Assembly: GCA_963556495.2 (NCBI GenBank)
Contig: OY747712.1
Location: 20,867,735 to 20,931,734 of the forward strand
Origin: Valencia hispanica
Taxonomy: Eukaryota; Chordata; Actinopteri; Cyprinodontiformes; Valenciidae
DNA length: 64,000 nt
Direction: 5' to 3'
Positions within the stretch are counted from its first letter, which is position 1; each line of letters starts with the position of its first letter. The notes beneath the pieces are model-generated. The model did no database searches. It was given only the letters and a program-made list of their open reading frames with translations, and had not been told where the DNA came from. The position numbers were made by a program, and so were the translations under genes. Shown here piece by piece: positions 51,196-62,236 of this stretch.

Positions 51196-53750
51196 TTGGC
51201 AACGACAAAGAGAAGATAATTTAAGCTCCCATTTTTGGGTTTTGTGTCATTTTACAGAACATAACTAAGCTTCATGATCTTCTTAGATGAATAATGCATA
51301 TTTAAAGCTGAAACAATACAGTCATTATACACGTACTTACATCTAAATAAATTATTATATTACTGAATATCAACTTTGTTGCTTGTAATCCTTTTTTTTT
51401 TTTTCTACAATAAACAATATTATTTTATCTAAATATTATATAAATTACATTGATATGATACTGATATATTTCAAATACTTACCATAAAATTGTTTTCAAC
51501 TTTTTGTAAATAATAAAAAACTAAAAGTGTGTTGGCATCTAATCATTCATAATTGCCAGTGTTGGTCCACCTGGTGAAAAGTTGGAAAGCCACTTTCTAA
51601 CACAATCATAGGAGAAGCTGATGTATCTATGGATTTCTATCACATCTAAACACATTTTGGGCTGTTTTTAGAATAAAACATGGTTCTATTTGCCAAACAA
51701 AGAAATCCTCAATGACCTAATTTAACATTAGTCAGAGAAATATGTAGAATATGTATGTTCCTACATAAAGGATGTGCAGACAAGCGAATATATAATTTAT
51801 GCAGAAATCTATCTTAAGATGTTGAAGTAATATTTACTACTGTTTGCTAAAAAAAGCTCATACACCAGCCTGGCATAACAAACAGCATTGTATAAACTTG
51901 TATCCAAAGTTTAGCCATTGCCATGCTATTTATACTGATGTTAGCTCATGCAAATTGAAAAACATGAACCTGTTAGTGAATATATGAACATAATGTTCTG
52001 TGTTACTGACTTAAACTAATCCCGATTTTCCTTCTCAGTGGCACAGATAATTGATCTTCAATAGTTTCCTGTTTTCAGATGTTCTCATTTATAAGCACAC
52101 CCTAAATGTTACCATGGACACAGGACATATACTTTGAAAACATGTATCTTGAGTTTTTGTTCAAATCAGGTTTGTAAAAATATTATTTTTCTGAACTTAA
52201 CAGAACATGTACTAGCTTTACAAAAACATGTTTTCTATTCCTCTTATTACCTACTCCTGACTCAGGTGGAGAGGTTTCGAAAGAATGGAAAAAAACAAAT
52301 CCAGGGTGCAGTGCAGGGTTAATTTACACAAGTTGTGTACAATCCTCTCAAAATGATACATTTCATATTAGAGAAAGCACACTGCGTTCAAACATGCTTC
52401 TTTGTTTTTTAGTTGCCTGCATCTTTTCTACCACTTTGGTTCCATTACAAGCACACAGCCTAAACACAAATCAGATTGTGCCTTCTTATCGTGATGACAA
52501 ATGCCTAGCATTAATAAAAGAGACAAGACCGAAACCATAATGTTCCACTTAAAATAATAACGCGCCATTAGTGAAGCTCCACTCTATGAGTTTACATGCA
52601 CACTAAAATTCTGTTCCTAAATGAACAGGCTGTGCCTTTTTCAGCTTATACATTATAACTGATTTATTTACAAGTCTTAGATTTGGTGAATATTTCATCA
52701 AAACATGACATTCACAAGATTTATTGCTTCTTCAAATTTGGTTTATGCTAAGTGGATAAATTTGTTTGTCAATAAAATGTGCTTCAACTAGAATGTGAGG
52801 TTTCATCCACATTGCATGCAGGCAACAGAAGTTGTCTGCATGCAGTGTGGAATCTATGGGTGTGTGATTCTATCTTCAAAACTGATAACAGAACTGATAC
52901 CCATAGCCACAGGTCTTTATAACAAAGCACACAGAATTGATGTACCAATAAAAAAACCCAAATATAATAGCAGACAGAAACACAGCAAGGTACAAAAAAT
53001 GCTTTTAGGATTTGGTTTTGTGCCGCAAAAGCTTCAACATTCAATGCCTGGGAGAAATTGTTGTCAAATTAATGGATATTCTCTGAAAGCAGGTATTTTC
53101 TGTTCCCTGTATTCCCTATTAAAAGCAGCCTGGTAAAGTCTCAGTAGATTCTGCTTTTAGTTTCCAAGCATTCGCTATGAATGTGCCACATTAAGACCTG
53201 CTAAAAGTAATCGGCTAAGCTGTGGCATCTTGTGAAAGTTAGAAAGGTTAGCATTCACCTCACACTTCAGTTATATTAATTTATTTAATCAAAATCTGAA
53301 ACTCTGAAAGGAAAACAAAATAGTGTAATCAATGTAGCATTCATCTACTTCCTAAAAGGATTTCAAATTGTCATTATCTTGCCATTTATATTGGGGTACT
53401 TTAAAACATGTTTTGATTGGATCTGAATTTGAAGATATTAAATAGATTTTGTGAAAAGAAATCCTCATGAAGTTTAAATATGCATAGAACTTTGGAGGTG
53501 ACCCCATAGTTTATGTGAATTTGCATGAAGTCCTTGAAATACAGTCATAATGCATCATGACACAGTAAGTTACATTTTGTTGTTATGCAACCGTCTCCCC
53601 CCCATATTTAATGATCACGTGACCATCTTGGGTTGCAAGTCTACTACTTAAGAAACACTCTAAATATGGTAAATATTAGCTGAACTCAGAATGAAACAAG
53701 GCCAGAACTGCTGTCTTGTTCTCTACTCAAAGAATTCAGCATGTTGAGGT
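51196..53750. other. No gene seen; AT-rich with one hairpin
   Basis: No coding or repeat assignment apart from the hairpin at 52807-52850. A palindromic E-box context ATCACGTGAC lies near 53616. Open frames at 52795-53136 (plus) and 52784-53044 (minus) overlap and are unsupported. Confidence 0.4.
52807..52850. repeat. Hairpin, 20-bp arms, 4-nt loop
   Basis: CCACATTGCATGCAGGCAAC pairs with GTTGTCTGCATGCAGTGTGG with two mismatches around a short AGAA loop. Confidence 0.85.
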
Positions 53751-53755
53751 GAGTA

Positions 53756-54330
53756 ACCCACAATTTCCACTGCATGCGCTCCGCTCCAGCACGCACTCCG
53801 CAGCAAAAACGCTCCCATTGTACTCAATGAGAGCATTTCCACTGCCGCCGCCGAGTGCCGTTTCGCCATCCGGCATAAATAGTATCGATTTTGCTATTTT
53901 TCCTATTATGGTGGAGCAAGTCTGCAGTTAATCTACACAAATCACAACGCACCAAGAGGATATTTAACAACCACATTTCCGGGGGGTTTTCAAAATAAAT
54001 CAATGAAGACGGACTAGAATGTTTTTGTATGCATAGCTATATTAATATAAGCTCACGTATATTTATACATATGTTGTCCACAATATCTTGACACAGAATA
54101 ACAGAGAATGACTGTTCTGTTCTGTTCGTCTTCCACGGAATGAAGAATTTTGTTCTGACTTCCGCATTTATTACTGACATTTATCGCGAGATCTCGCAAT
54201 TCCCACGCATGCTTCTTTGACCACCTCTGGGCTGCAGACCGGAGCGGAGCAGATCTAGAGCGCATGCAGGGGAAATTGCGAACGGCTGTGGAGTGCATCG
54301 CGGACCGGAGCACATGCAGTGGAAATATGG
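53756..54330. mobile_element. Terminal-inverted-repeat element, hAT-like
   Basis: The left end 'ccacaatttccactgcatgc' and the complement of the right end 'ccatatttccactgcatgtg' form an imperfect inverted repeat of about 26 bp that ends in GCTCCG. The flanks share GGTGAGT at 53749-53755 and 54331-54337, suggesting a 7-8 bp duplication. The interior has further 'gcatgcgctcc' motifs in both orientations and a TCGCGAGATCTCGC palindrome near 54185. No transposase is seen. Confidence 0.6.
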
Positions 54331-54337
54331 GGTGAGT

Positions 54338-55330
54338 CTTCATCATGGTAAAAAGAGTGTCTGCATGGCACATTGACAATAAGTGTCATTTTTGGACCAT
54401 TGTTGCATCATTCGACTAACATTTATGCAACGTTTGTACAAGTGGTGGATTTTGCATGCAGTATAGCCTATATGGGATGAGTTGGGACCCTCATGCTGCA
54501 GAATCTTTCCATACGCTATTGAAATGTAAGGCACAGAATATTTTGATGACAACATTAATGTAGACTAGATAAGTTAGATCTAATGAGTATGGTATTAGAA
54601 TATTAACATTGGTGGTTGTTGGGTCATACTGTGAAAAGTTTTCAATATAAAGTGGGAGGTTGGTACATCTCAGGATTAGGAGCTGATGTGATTTCATTCC
54701 TACTATAGACATACAGTAATACAATATTTTGCTTTATCTGAATCCATGAAATGTAGTAAAATGTGTAACTACAGCTAAAATGGGATTTATAAATACTTAA
54801 TGGAATTAGGCCAAATTAAGGACTGGAATTTTTTTAATTACAAACTGATTTCACAACTTGGTTTAATAATTTACTATATTCTATTGAAATTTTAACTGTA
54901 ATAAGAGTCTGTGGGAGAAGACTGTAATGAAATATTTTCAGATATTGTGTAATTGAATGAGAATTTTTTATGACTATATATTGCCATAATTCTTGAAAAT
55001 ACTAAATAAAAAAGATAAAAGATAAACAAAATTAAGTAGCATAGTTTAAAGACATGGGTATAAAATAATTTGTTCACAGGTACACAATGGAAGTGAGAAG
55101 AGGTAAAAAGTCAATGCATGGGTATTAAAAGGTAGCAAATCAACTCAAAGTCACCATCAGAACACAGTAGATTACCACTATGGAACCACAAACCTCCACA
55201 AATGCTACTGGTCAGGTCAACTTGGCATAAAAGTTTATTAAAAAACGTACTTACCAAGATCCTGGCAATGTTACTATATCTTTTTCATTTAGCTTACAAA
55301 GACAGTAATTGATCCAAACCAAAATGTGTA
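54338..55330. other. No gene seen
   Basis: AT-rich without recognised features. Confidence 0.4.
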
Positions 55331-55439
55331 ATTATTGTACCTAAACTTGGCTATATCAAGAAACAGGAAAAACAGAAAACGTGAGGAAAATAGTAGTTTC
55401 AGCTATGTATTAGTTTTAACAGTGGGCAGGAGATCTTGG

Positions 55440-56005
55440 AAAACTCCAGCCCCCTTTCTTCAGGCTCCTTCCCTAAGCCACGCCTACAAAATACCGGAAC
55501 ATACAATGCTTTTTCCCGAGTGTTCATGCGCGGTTTAGTGCTGTGCAGTTTCTATTGGCAATAGTTTCATGGCTCACTCACAGGTAATAAAAAATTCGAC
55601 ATTATCAACATAAAGAATGGTTATGATTGTTGTTTAAAGTTATATTTATATGTACATTACATTAAAAGTTAGACTTTTGATATTATTTTGATATGTGTTC
55701 AAAGTAATCTTGGGCTAGCAAGAACAGCTGATTACAGTTAGACTGATAAGCTAGCAGCCCACTAGCCAAAGTAGGCAACAGATTGCTACATTTTGGTTTA
55801 GCTGTATTATAAACCCTTTTTTATATATTTAGAGCTTCCATGACGAGAGCCTTTCTGTCTCCGATTTTGAATATCAACCCACATCCTAAAGACAACCCCA
55901 GCGAAAGGTAGGAGGTATGGCGAGGAGGAAGAGGCAGGGCAGTTATCAGCTGGGGAGTCTAGGCGAAGAAGTCATCCATATAGTTGAACAGCTACAAGCC
56001 TAGAG
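55440..56005 (+). pseudogene. Decayed two-exon gene-like repeat, possibly of the fish P2X7-like C-terminal-domain family
   Basis: A promoter-like stretch with 'agccacgcctacaaaat' and an ATTGG box precedes ATG GCT CAC TCA CAG and a GTAATA donor at 55569-55583. After about 250 bp a 'tatttag' acceptor opens SFHDESLSVSDFEYQPTS, which hits a TAA. The same coding sense continues in shifted frames (PKDNPSER, then RRYGEEEEAGQLSAGESRRR). The exon pattern and the S/E/D-rich start resemble small multi-copy fish proteins carrying a P2X7-type cysteine domain, but that domain itself is not seen. The identity is inferred, not established. Confidence 0.3.
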
Positions 56006-56995
56006 GATTATTGCTTCGCAGGCATTAATTTTATACTTTATAAATATATCATGCCTCTGACAAAGTGAAAAAAGTATCAGAATAGAGCTAGGTCAGTGGC
56101 TTTTGACCTGGCATGATAGTTCAAGTACAGTTGAGCTGTTCTTTAGTGTCTGTTGCTTTACAGGCCAGGATTCAGTCGCTGAGTCATTATCCACTGCAGC
56201 TCAGCTTGGCCCCCAATCTGATGTTCAACCTGCTATATCTGACATTTTGTTCCCCTCCATCTGACCTCCCAGCTGTAGGTCAACCCACCTGATGTCTCTG
56301 CACACACTGCTAGGAGATGCCCACCAGATGTAGAAAGGATATGTTCATAATACATAGGCAATAAAAATCTGTTCAGTTCAAATAACGGTTTGATTGTGTC
56401 TTTCTGCATTAACAATTTATCTTACCATCCTTCTTCATTCTAAATAATGACAACCAAAATATGTCACTATTTTTTACTAAAGATCTTTTGTGTCACATAA
56501 CTTAAGAACATATTTGTAAAGAAACTGCTCATAGCTGATCAATTTGGTCAGTGGTGGATGGAAGGTCGGGCCATGCTGCAACACAGTAGAGCCTAGTCTG
56601 TGGGAGACAGAGTCTGTGCAGTAAAAACAACATAATCACAACCACAGATATGATTTCCTTTTAAAACAGCTCTTGGGTTGTTGGGGCTTTCAGACCTAAT
56701 AGAACTCCCAGCCTTCTTGAATTCTATTGAGGTTATTGTAATTCATTTTCTGATGGCTGAAATGTATGCCCTTACAAATCAAGGTAAATGCATTCATTTC
56801 ATCAGTTAGACTGTCAAAACATGTTCAAATACTACCTAGGGATTTACAAACTCCAAAGTCAGATAGTTTCAGTCTCCAAAATGCAGTGCTTTCAGTGTGC
56901 CATTTATGCTGAAATCCACCCTCAGAAAACCCCAGGTCTGCAGAGCTGTAGACCACTGCCACCTCCTTGCTCTTAGTTGCACAGAAAAATGTTGA
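56006..56995. other. No gene seen
   Basis: No coding character or recognised repeat. Confidence 0.4.
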
Positions 56996-57009
56996 AAATT
57001 CAAAATGTG

Positions 57010-58985
57010 ATTTTATATATTCAAGGAACTTTTATTGTCATACCATCTCAAATTACATGTGATGGTATGAAATTAGGACTCAGGTCCGGAATTATAAGCC
57101 ATTTAAATTTAATTAGTGAAAAATTATTTAAATAAATGTAATAAATAAATAAAAATAAATAAATGTGCTCTACAGGACACAGCTGGAGTTCAGCAGTCTA
57201 ACAGCTGCAGGGAAGAAGCTGTTATTGAGCCTGGTGGTCTTGCTCTGTATGCTCCTCAGCCGCCTGCCTGAGGGGAGGGGCTGAAACAGGCTATGAGCTG
57301 GATGGGTGGAGTCCTTCAGGATGCGGAGGGCCCGTCCCCTGCATTGGGACATGTAGAGGTCCAAGGTGGTGGGAAGCGTGCTCCCTACAGTCCTTTTTGC
57401 AGTTTTCACCACCCGCTGCAGAACCTTCCTCTCAGCAGCAGTACAGCTGCGGTGCCACACGGTGATGCAGGTGCAGATGACGCTCTCCACTGCACATTGA
57501 TAGAAACTCCTCAGGAAGGAGCTTCCAAGTCCACCTCTCCGCAGCTTCCTCAGGAAGTAGAGACGCTGGTGGGCCTTCTTGATCAGACGTGAAGTGTTTG
57601 CATTCCAGGTGAGGTCGTTGGATATGTGCACACCCAGGTACCTGAAGCTGGAGACCACTTCCACAGCTGCTCCTCCGATGTGCAGGGGAAGGAGAGGACG
57701 CTTGTCCCTTCTGAAATCCACCACCATCTCTTTGGTCTTCTTCACATTGATGCAGAGGTTGTTTTCTCTGCACACTTGCACCAGGTTTTCCACCTCCTCT
57801 CTGTATTTGGTCTCATCGTTGTTGGTGATGCGTCCCACTACTGCTGTGTCATCCGCAAACTTAACTATATTACAGCTGGGGTGTCTCGCTGAGCAGTCAT
57901 ACGTCAGCAGAGTGAACAGGAGGGGGCTCAACACGCAGCCTTATTGGTCAGGAAGTCCAGGACCCAGTTGGCCAGCGTGGGACTCAGTCCGAGAAAGGAG
58001 AGCTTCTGCACCAGCGTCTGTGGGATGATGGTGTTGAAGGCTGAGGAGAAATCCAGAAAGAGCAGAGGAGTTTCTGCTCTCCAGATGGGTCAGGGCTGTG
58101 TGGACCACCGATGAAATGGCGTTGTCAGTGCATCGATTTTTCCTGTAGGCATACTGGTGAGGGTCCACAGGGATATCGATGGCGTCTTTGATGTGGGTCA
58201 TGACCAACCTCTCGAAGCACTTCATGACTACCGGGGTTAAAGCTATGGGCCGATAGTCATTCAGGCTTGTCACTGTGGAGCACTTGGGGACAGGGACAAT
58301 CGTGGCAGTCTTTAAGCAGGTGGGGACAGATGACAGTGAGGTGTTAAAGATGTCTGCCAGCACCTCAGCCAGCTGGTGTGCACAGTACCTCAGTACCCTC
58401 CCTGGGATGTTGGCGGGCCCTGCTGCTTTGTGAGGGTTGATACACTAAAGGGTCTTCCTTACATCTGCTGTGGTCACACTGATGGGCATGTCACCAGGTG
58501 GTGGTATAAGTTTGGTGCTGGGGGAGACATCAGGGAACTCAAAGCGGGCGTAGAAATGGTTGAGTGCATCTGGCAAGGAGGGGTCTCTTGGGCATTGTAC
58601 ATCCTTGGTGTTATAGTCCGTGATGTTTTTAATGCCCCTCCACATGCGCCGAGGGTCATTGGTGTTGAAGTGACCCTTAATTTTCTGGGCGTATGTAGCT
58701 TTGGCCCTCGTAATGCCCGCAGTCAGTCCTTTTCGGGCCACTCTGAGTGCTGATGCCTCACCTGCCTTGAATGCAGCATCCCTAGCTTTCAGCAGAGCTC
58801 TCACCTCAGAGTTCAGCCAGGGTTTCTGGTTCGGATAGCAGGTTATTATCCTGGTGGTGGTGACATCATCAGCACATTTGGAGATGAAACCAAGGACTTA
58901 TGATGTATATTCCTCCAGGTCCACCTCTCCTTCATGTGTAGCTGCCTCTTTGAATACCTGCCATTCTGTGCACTGAAAACAGTCC
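57010..58985 (-). mobile_element. CR1/Rex-like LINE, 5'-truncated, frame-broken
   Basis: Minus-strand frames give, from 5' to 3': 58804-58445, the pre-RT linker (KGHFNTNDPRRMWRGIKNIT); 58363-57941, the RT fingers ([20 protein letters not shown]), running out of frame just before motif A; motif A itself ([14 protein letters not shown]), readable in another frame near 58060; a deletion near 57945 between DFLTN and [10 protein letters not shown]; then 57934-57170, the RT palm, thumb and C-terminus with KFADDTAVVG (the FADD catalytic box), FRYLGVHISNDLTW and the SGRRLRSIQSKTTRLNNSFF end. The 3' untranslated region reaches about 57010 ('aaggaacttttattgtcat' on plus). It is inactive but well preserved. 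Confidence 0.82.
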
Positions 58986-59005
58986 TGGAGCACAAAGGCC
59001 GCATC

Positions 59006-59415
<410 letters not shown>

Positions 59416-60754
59416 GAAAAGAGAGAAAGGAAAAAGAAAGAAAAGTGTGATCCGCTCAGGATAAAAAGAAACGGGTTCAAACACAGCAATTAGAGCTCAA
59501 ACTTATGTGTGCGGTGACACTAAATGAGCAAACAGGTACAGAGCTTAAAAACACTTTAAACCAACAATGAATGAGATCTAACTCGTTAAAAACTCTAATT
59601 TCTCTATTTATCTCTGCCCAGACACAATATTAGCCTAAATGAACCGGTTCAGTCCTACTTTGCTTTGAAGGAGGTCCAGTCCACTAGGAGGAGAGCAAAT
59701 TTTGTCCGTAGTTGAGCACAAAAGAGAAGAGTTAAAATTCCTGCGGAGGATTTTTAAGGACCATGTGGCCCAACTGCAGGCTGGATGGCCTGGAGATTGA
59801 CGTCATAACGAACTGTCTTGGAACAGTCCAGATATGGCTCACCCTGGCTAAACGAACAGGATGAGCACTTCGAAGCTTTGAAATGAGTTCTTCCCGTGGG
59901 TCAGAACAAAAGACAATCTTCACCGGTGAGCTGTCCTCTGTTTAGCCTGAGTTTCTCTCTGAAACTTCTGGCTGAGAACAGTTTGAAATGGCTGCCACTA
60001 CCACTCTTATAGCCCTTTGGACGTGATGTCATCGTTGATGTCACCATTGATGTCACCATTGGTGGCCACGGACCAATAGGAGTGTGTTGGGGGTCACTGC
60101 TAGGATTGCTGGGAAATGTGGTCTGCTCAGTCCATCTTTGAAATGGCTCCCAGCCATCCAATAGTCTGTTCAGTTCATCTTATGAGAAATGGAACCACAA
60201 CACATGCAAGCTAGAATAGCTAACCCAGTTGTGGCTTCACCTTCACTTCACTTCCTGTTTACTGCTCCAAGCCGAGAATGCGCCATGTCTGCAAAAAGAG
60301 GGTAATGAGCAGAGGGGGAGGGACGTTCATCTTGAACAGGCCACTCAAGACATTTGTATGAGGTTTTTCCAAGATTGGAGGCTTTGCAATAGTTTTTTTT
60401 TTTTTTTGACAAAACACCTAATTTATTTGTTGCTTTAGGGATGTGAAGAGCATTTCAAGCAATATTGGAAAAAGTGTTTAACAAAAAATAAATTACCTAC
60501 CCCACCCTTAAGTTACCAGGTCTGTTTGCCATTTAGACCAATGTTTAGTTACAAGCCAAGGATAATTTTATTTGCAGCCTTGGATGTAAAATCAAGATAT
60601 TTTACTAAATATGTCTGTATATTTTTAGATGTTTCCCACTGAAAGTGCTTTAAAATATCAATTTCAAATTTAGATTATCAGTAGTATATAGTAATCTACA
60701 GTTTGTTTACATGTGCTTTATCTTATTTTAAATGACTGTTTCTCAGCAGACTGG
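59416..60754. other. No gene seen
   Basis: Mixed composition. The minus-strand open frame at 59901-60161 lies in a GC-richer patch with a short tandem duplication (gatgtcaccatt twice near 60036-60059), but it has no recognised domain or splice support. Confidence 0.4.
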
Positions 60755-60888
60755 TGTGTTAAGTGTCTTTCTGCATGGAGTTTGCATGTTCTCCCTGTGC
60801 ATGCGTGAGTTCGCTCCAGGTACTCCGGCTTCCTACCATAGAATAAAAACATGACTGACGTTTGTCTTTCTAAATTGCCCTTAGGTAT

Positions 60889-60924
<36 letters not shown>

Positions 60925-61075
60925 ATGGTTGTTTGTCCTGTGTTGCCCTGTGATGGACTGGCAACCTGTACAGGGTGTACCCTGCCTCTTGCCCAGTGAA
61001 TGCTGGAGATAGGCACCAGCCCCCCGGCAACCCTGCCTAGGATAGACGGGTATAGATAAGGGATGGATTCTGTAA
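60755..61075 (+). repeat. Teleost interspersed repeat with internal (GT)n
   Basis: The text 'tctttctgcatggagtttgc', 'ctccaggtactccggcttcc', 'aaattgcccttaggtatg', a (GT)n run at about 60893-60920, 'gtgatggactggcaacctgt' and 'cagggtgtaccctgcctc' is a full-looking copy of the repeat also seen at 18880 and 36590. It has no reading frame. Confidence 0.7.
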
Positions 61076-61194
61076 TATCCTTAATTTGAATGGCCATTTG
61101 AATTACAATTATTTTTGGTGTAAATATCTGCCAGTTTTTAACATCATAAATTGATTGAAATGTTACAGTAACTCTAGGATCTAAGAAATACGGA

Positions 61195-61475
61195 GACACT
61201 GATGCATGCTTTTATCACCAGTAGAACTGATAACTGTACTGCCCTGCTTTCTGGTCATCCCAAAAAGAGTGTATGAGGTTAACAGCTTCTACAAAATTTA
61301 GCAGCACGTGTCCTGACGAACACCAGGAGGCGGGAGCACATTAGACTGGTCTTAAACTCATTGCATTGGCTCCCCGTATGTTTTAGGATCGGTTTTAAGG
61401 TTCTTTTAATGGTTTTTAAATGTCTTAATGGTCTTGGGCCTTCTTATCTTTCAGAACTGTTTTTACCATATGAAC
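61195..61475 (+). mobile_element. L2-like LINE ORF2 carboxy-terminal fragment
   Basis: Read on plus with stops, the fragment includes 'LLQNLAARVLTNTRRREHIR', then 'LVLNSLHWLPV' and 'GFKVLLMVFKCLNGLGPSYL'. This is the highly characteristic carboxy-terminal region of teleost L2-like ORF2 proteins. It breaks off near 61475 at the start of a proline-rich GC-rich segment. Confidence 0.72.
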
Positions 61476-61504
61476 CTTTGTGATCTCTGTGCTCCTCTGG
61501 TGTC

Positions 61505-62236
61505 ATGCCCACACCTCGTCTGGGCCTTTGGGTCCCAGCACCAGAGCTCCCGGAGGAGGTAAAGGAGGACCCTCCTCTGTCTCCAGAGCTAGCTCCAGCT
61601 GCCATCGTGGCTGCTGTCTTCCTGGCAGTCACAACGGCAGCTCTCCAGCAACTGACGTTTCCCCATGGGTCGCCGGAGTCCCCGGAGAGGGTCAGGGAAG
61701 CCCCGTCTCTGCCCAGAGAGTTCCCGGAGAGGATCATGGAGGACCTGTCTCTGTTGCTAGAGCTCCCAGGGAGGGTCAAGGATGACCCGTCCTTGTCACT
61801 GGAGCCTCTTTGCCTCCAGATTCAGCTCAGCCGGCCTCCGGGCCTCCAGCCTTCAAACCTCAAGGCTCAACTCGACGGTCCAGGCCTCTTCTTTGCTGCC
61901 GACCTCGACCGGGCAGGCTTCTTCTTTACCGCTGTCCATCCAAGCTCCTCAGCCGCTGCCTGGTCCTCATGGGAGGACCACCGGCCGTCTGCCCGAACTC
62001 AGTCCTGCAACGAGACGTCCATCCGGCTGTCCGCCAGATTTCCAGGTCCTTATGGGAGGACCACCGGGCTATCCGCCCGACCGTCATCCAGCCAGAGGAC
62101 GCCACCTGGGCTGTCCGCCCAACTCCCGTCCTGTAAGAGGAGGCCATCCAGGCCGTCCACCGTAACTCTGGTTCCTCAGGGGTCGTCTTCCCGGCCATCC
62201 ACCCGACCTCCAGGGGCGTACCCACAGAGACTCTAA
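61505..62236 (+). CDS. Proline/serine-rich open frame of unknown nature, 243 codons
   Basis: The longest clean open frame outside transposons in this window, starting MPTPRLGLWVPAPELPEEVK. It is rich in P, S, L and E, with repeated short modules such as 'ELPEEVKEDPPLSPEL', 'ESPERVREAPSLP' and 'ELPGRVKDDPSLSLEP', and later repeated 'R-P-S' segments. Long open frames also exist in other phases and on the opposite strand over the same interval (61782-62165, 61810-62136, 61926-62225 minus). This argues that GC-rich, stop-poor tandem sequence rather than selection keeps it open. It follows an L2 fragment directly and has no promoter, splice or domain evidence. It may be a transposon-associated low-complexity region. 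I do not recognise it as a host gene. Confidence 0.25.
   Translation: MPTPRLGLWVPAPELPEEVKEDPPLSPELAPAAIVAAVFLAVTTAALQQLTFPHGSPESPERVREAPSLPREFPERIMEDLSLLLELPGRVKDDPSLSLEPLCLQIQLSRPPGLQPSNLKAQLDGPGLFFAADLDRAGFFFTAVHPSSSAAAWSSWEDHRPSARTQSCNETSIRLSARFPGPYGRTTGLSARPSSSQRTPPGLSAQLPSCKRRPSRPSTVTLVPQGSSSRPSTRPPGAYPQRL

Noticed and set aside
53610..53620. ATCACGTGAC E-box as an active CLEAR promoter element
   Set aside because: No exon, CpG patch or transcription start is visible nearby; a single 10-bp match is expected by chance in long sequence.
57293..58028. Plus-strand open frames opposite the LINE
   Set aside because: Shadows of the minus-strand reverse transcriptase, which shows clear conserved motifs.
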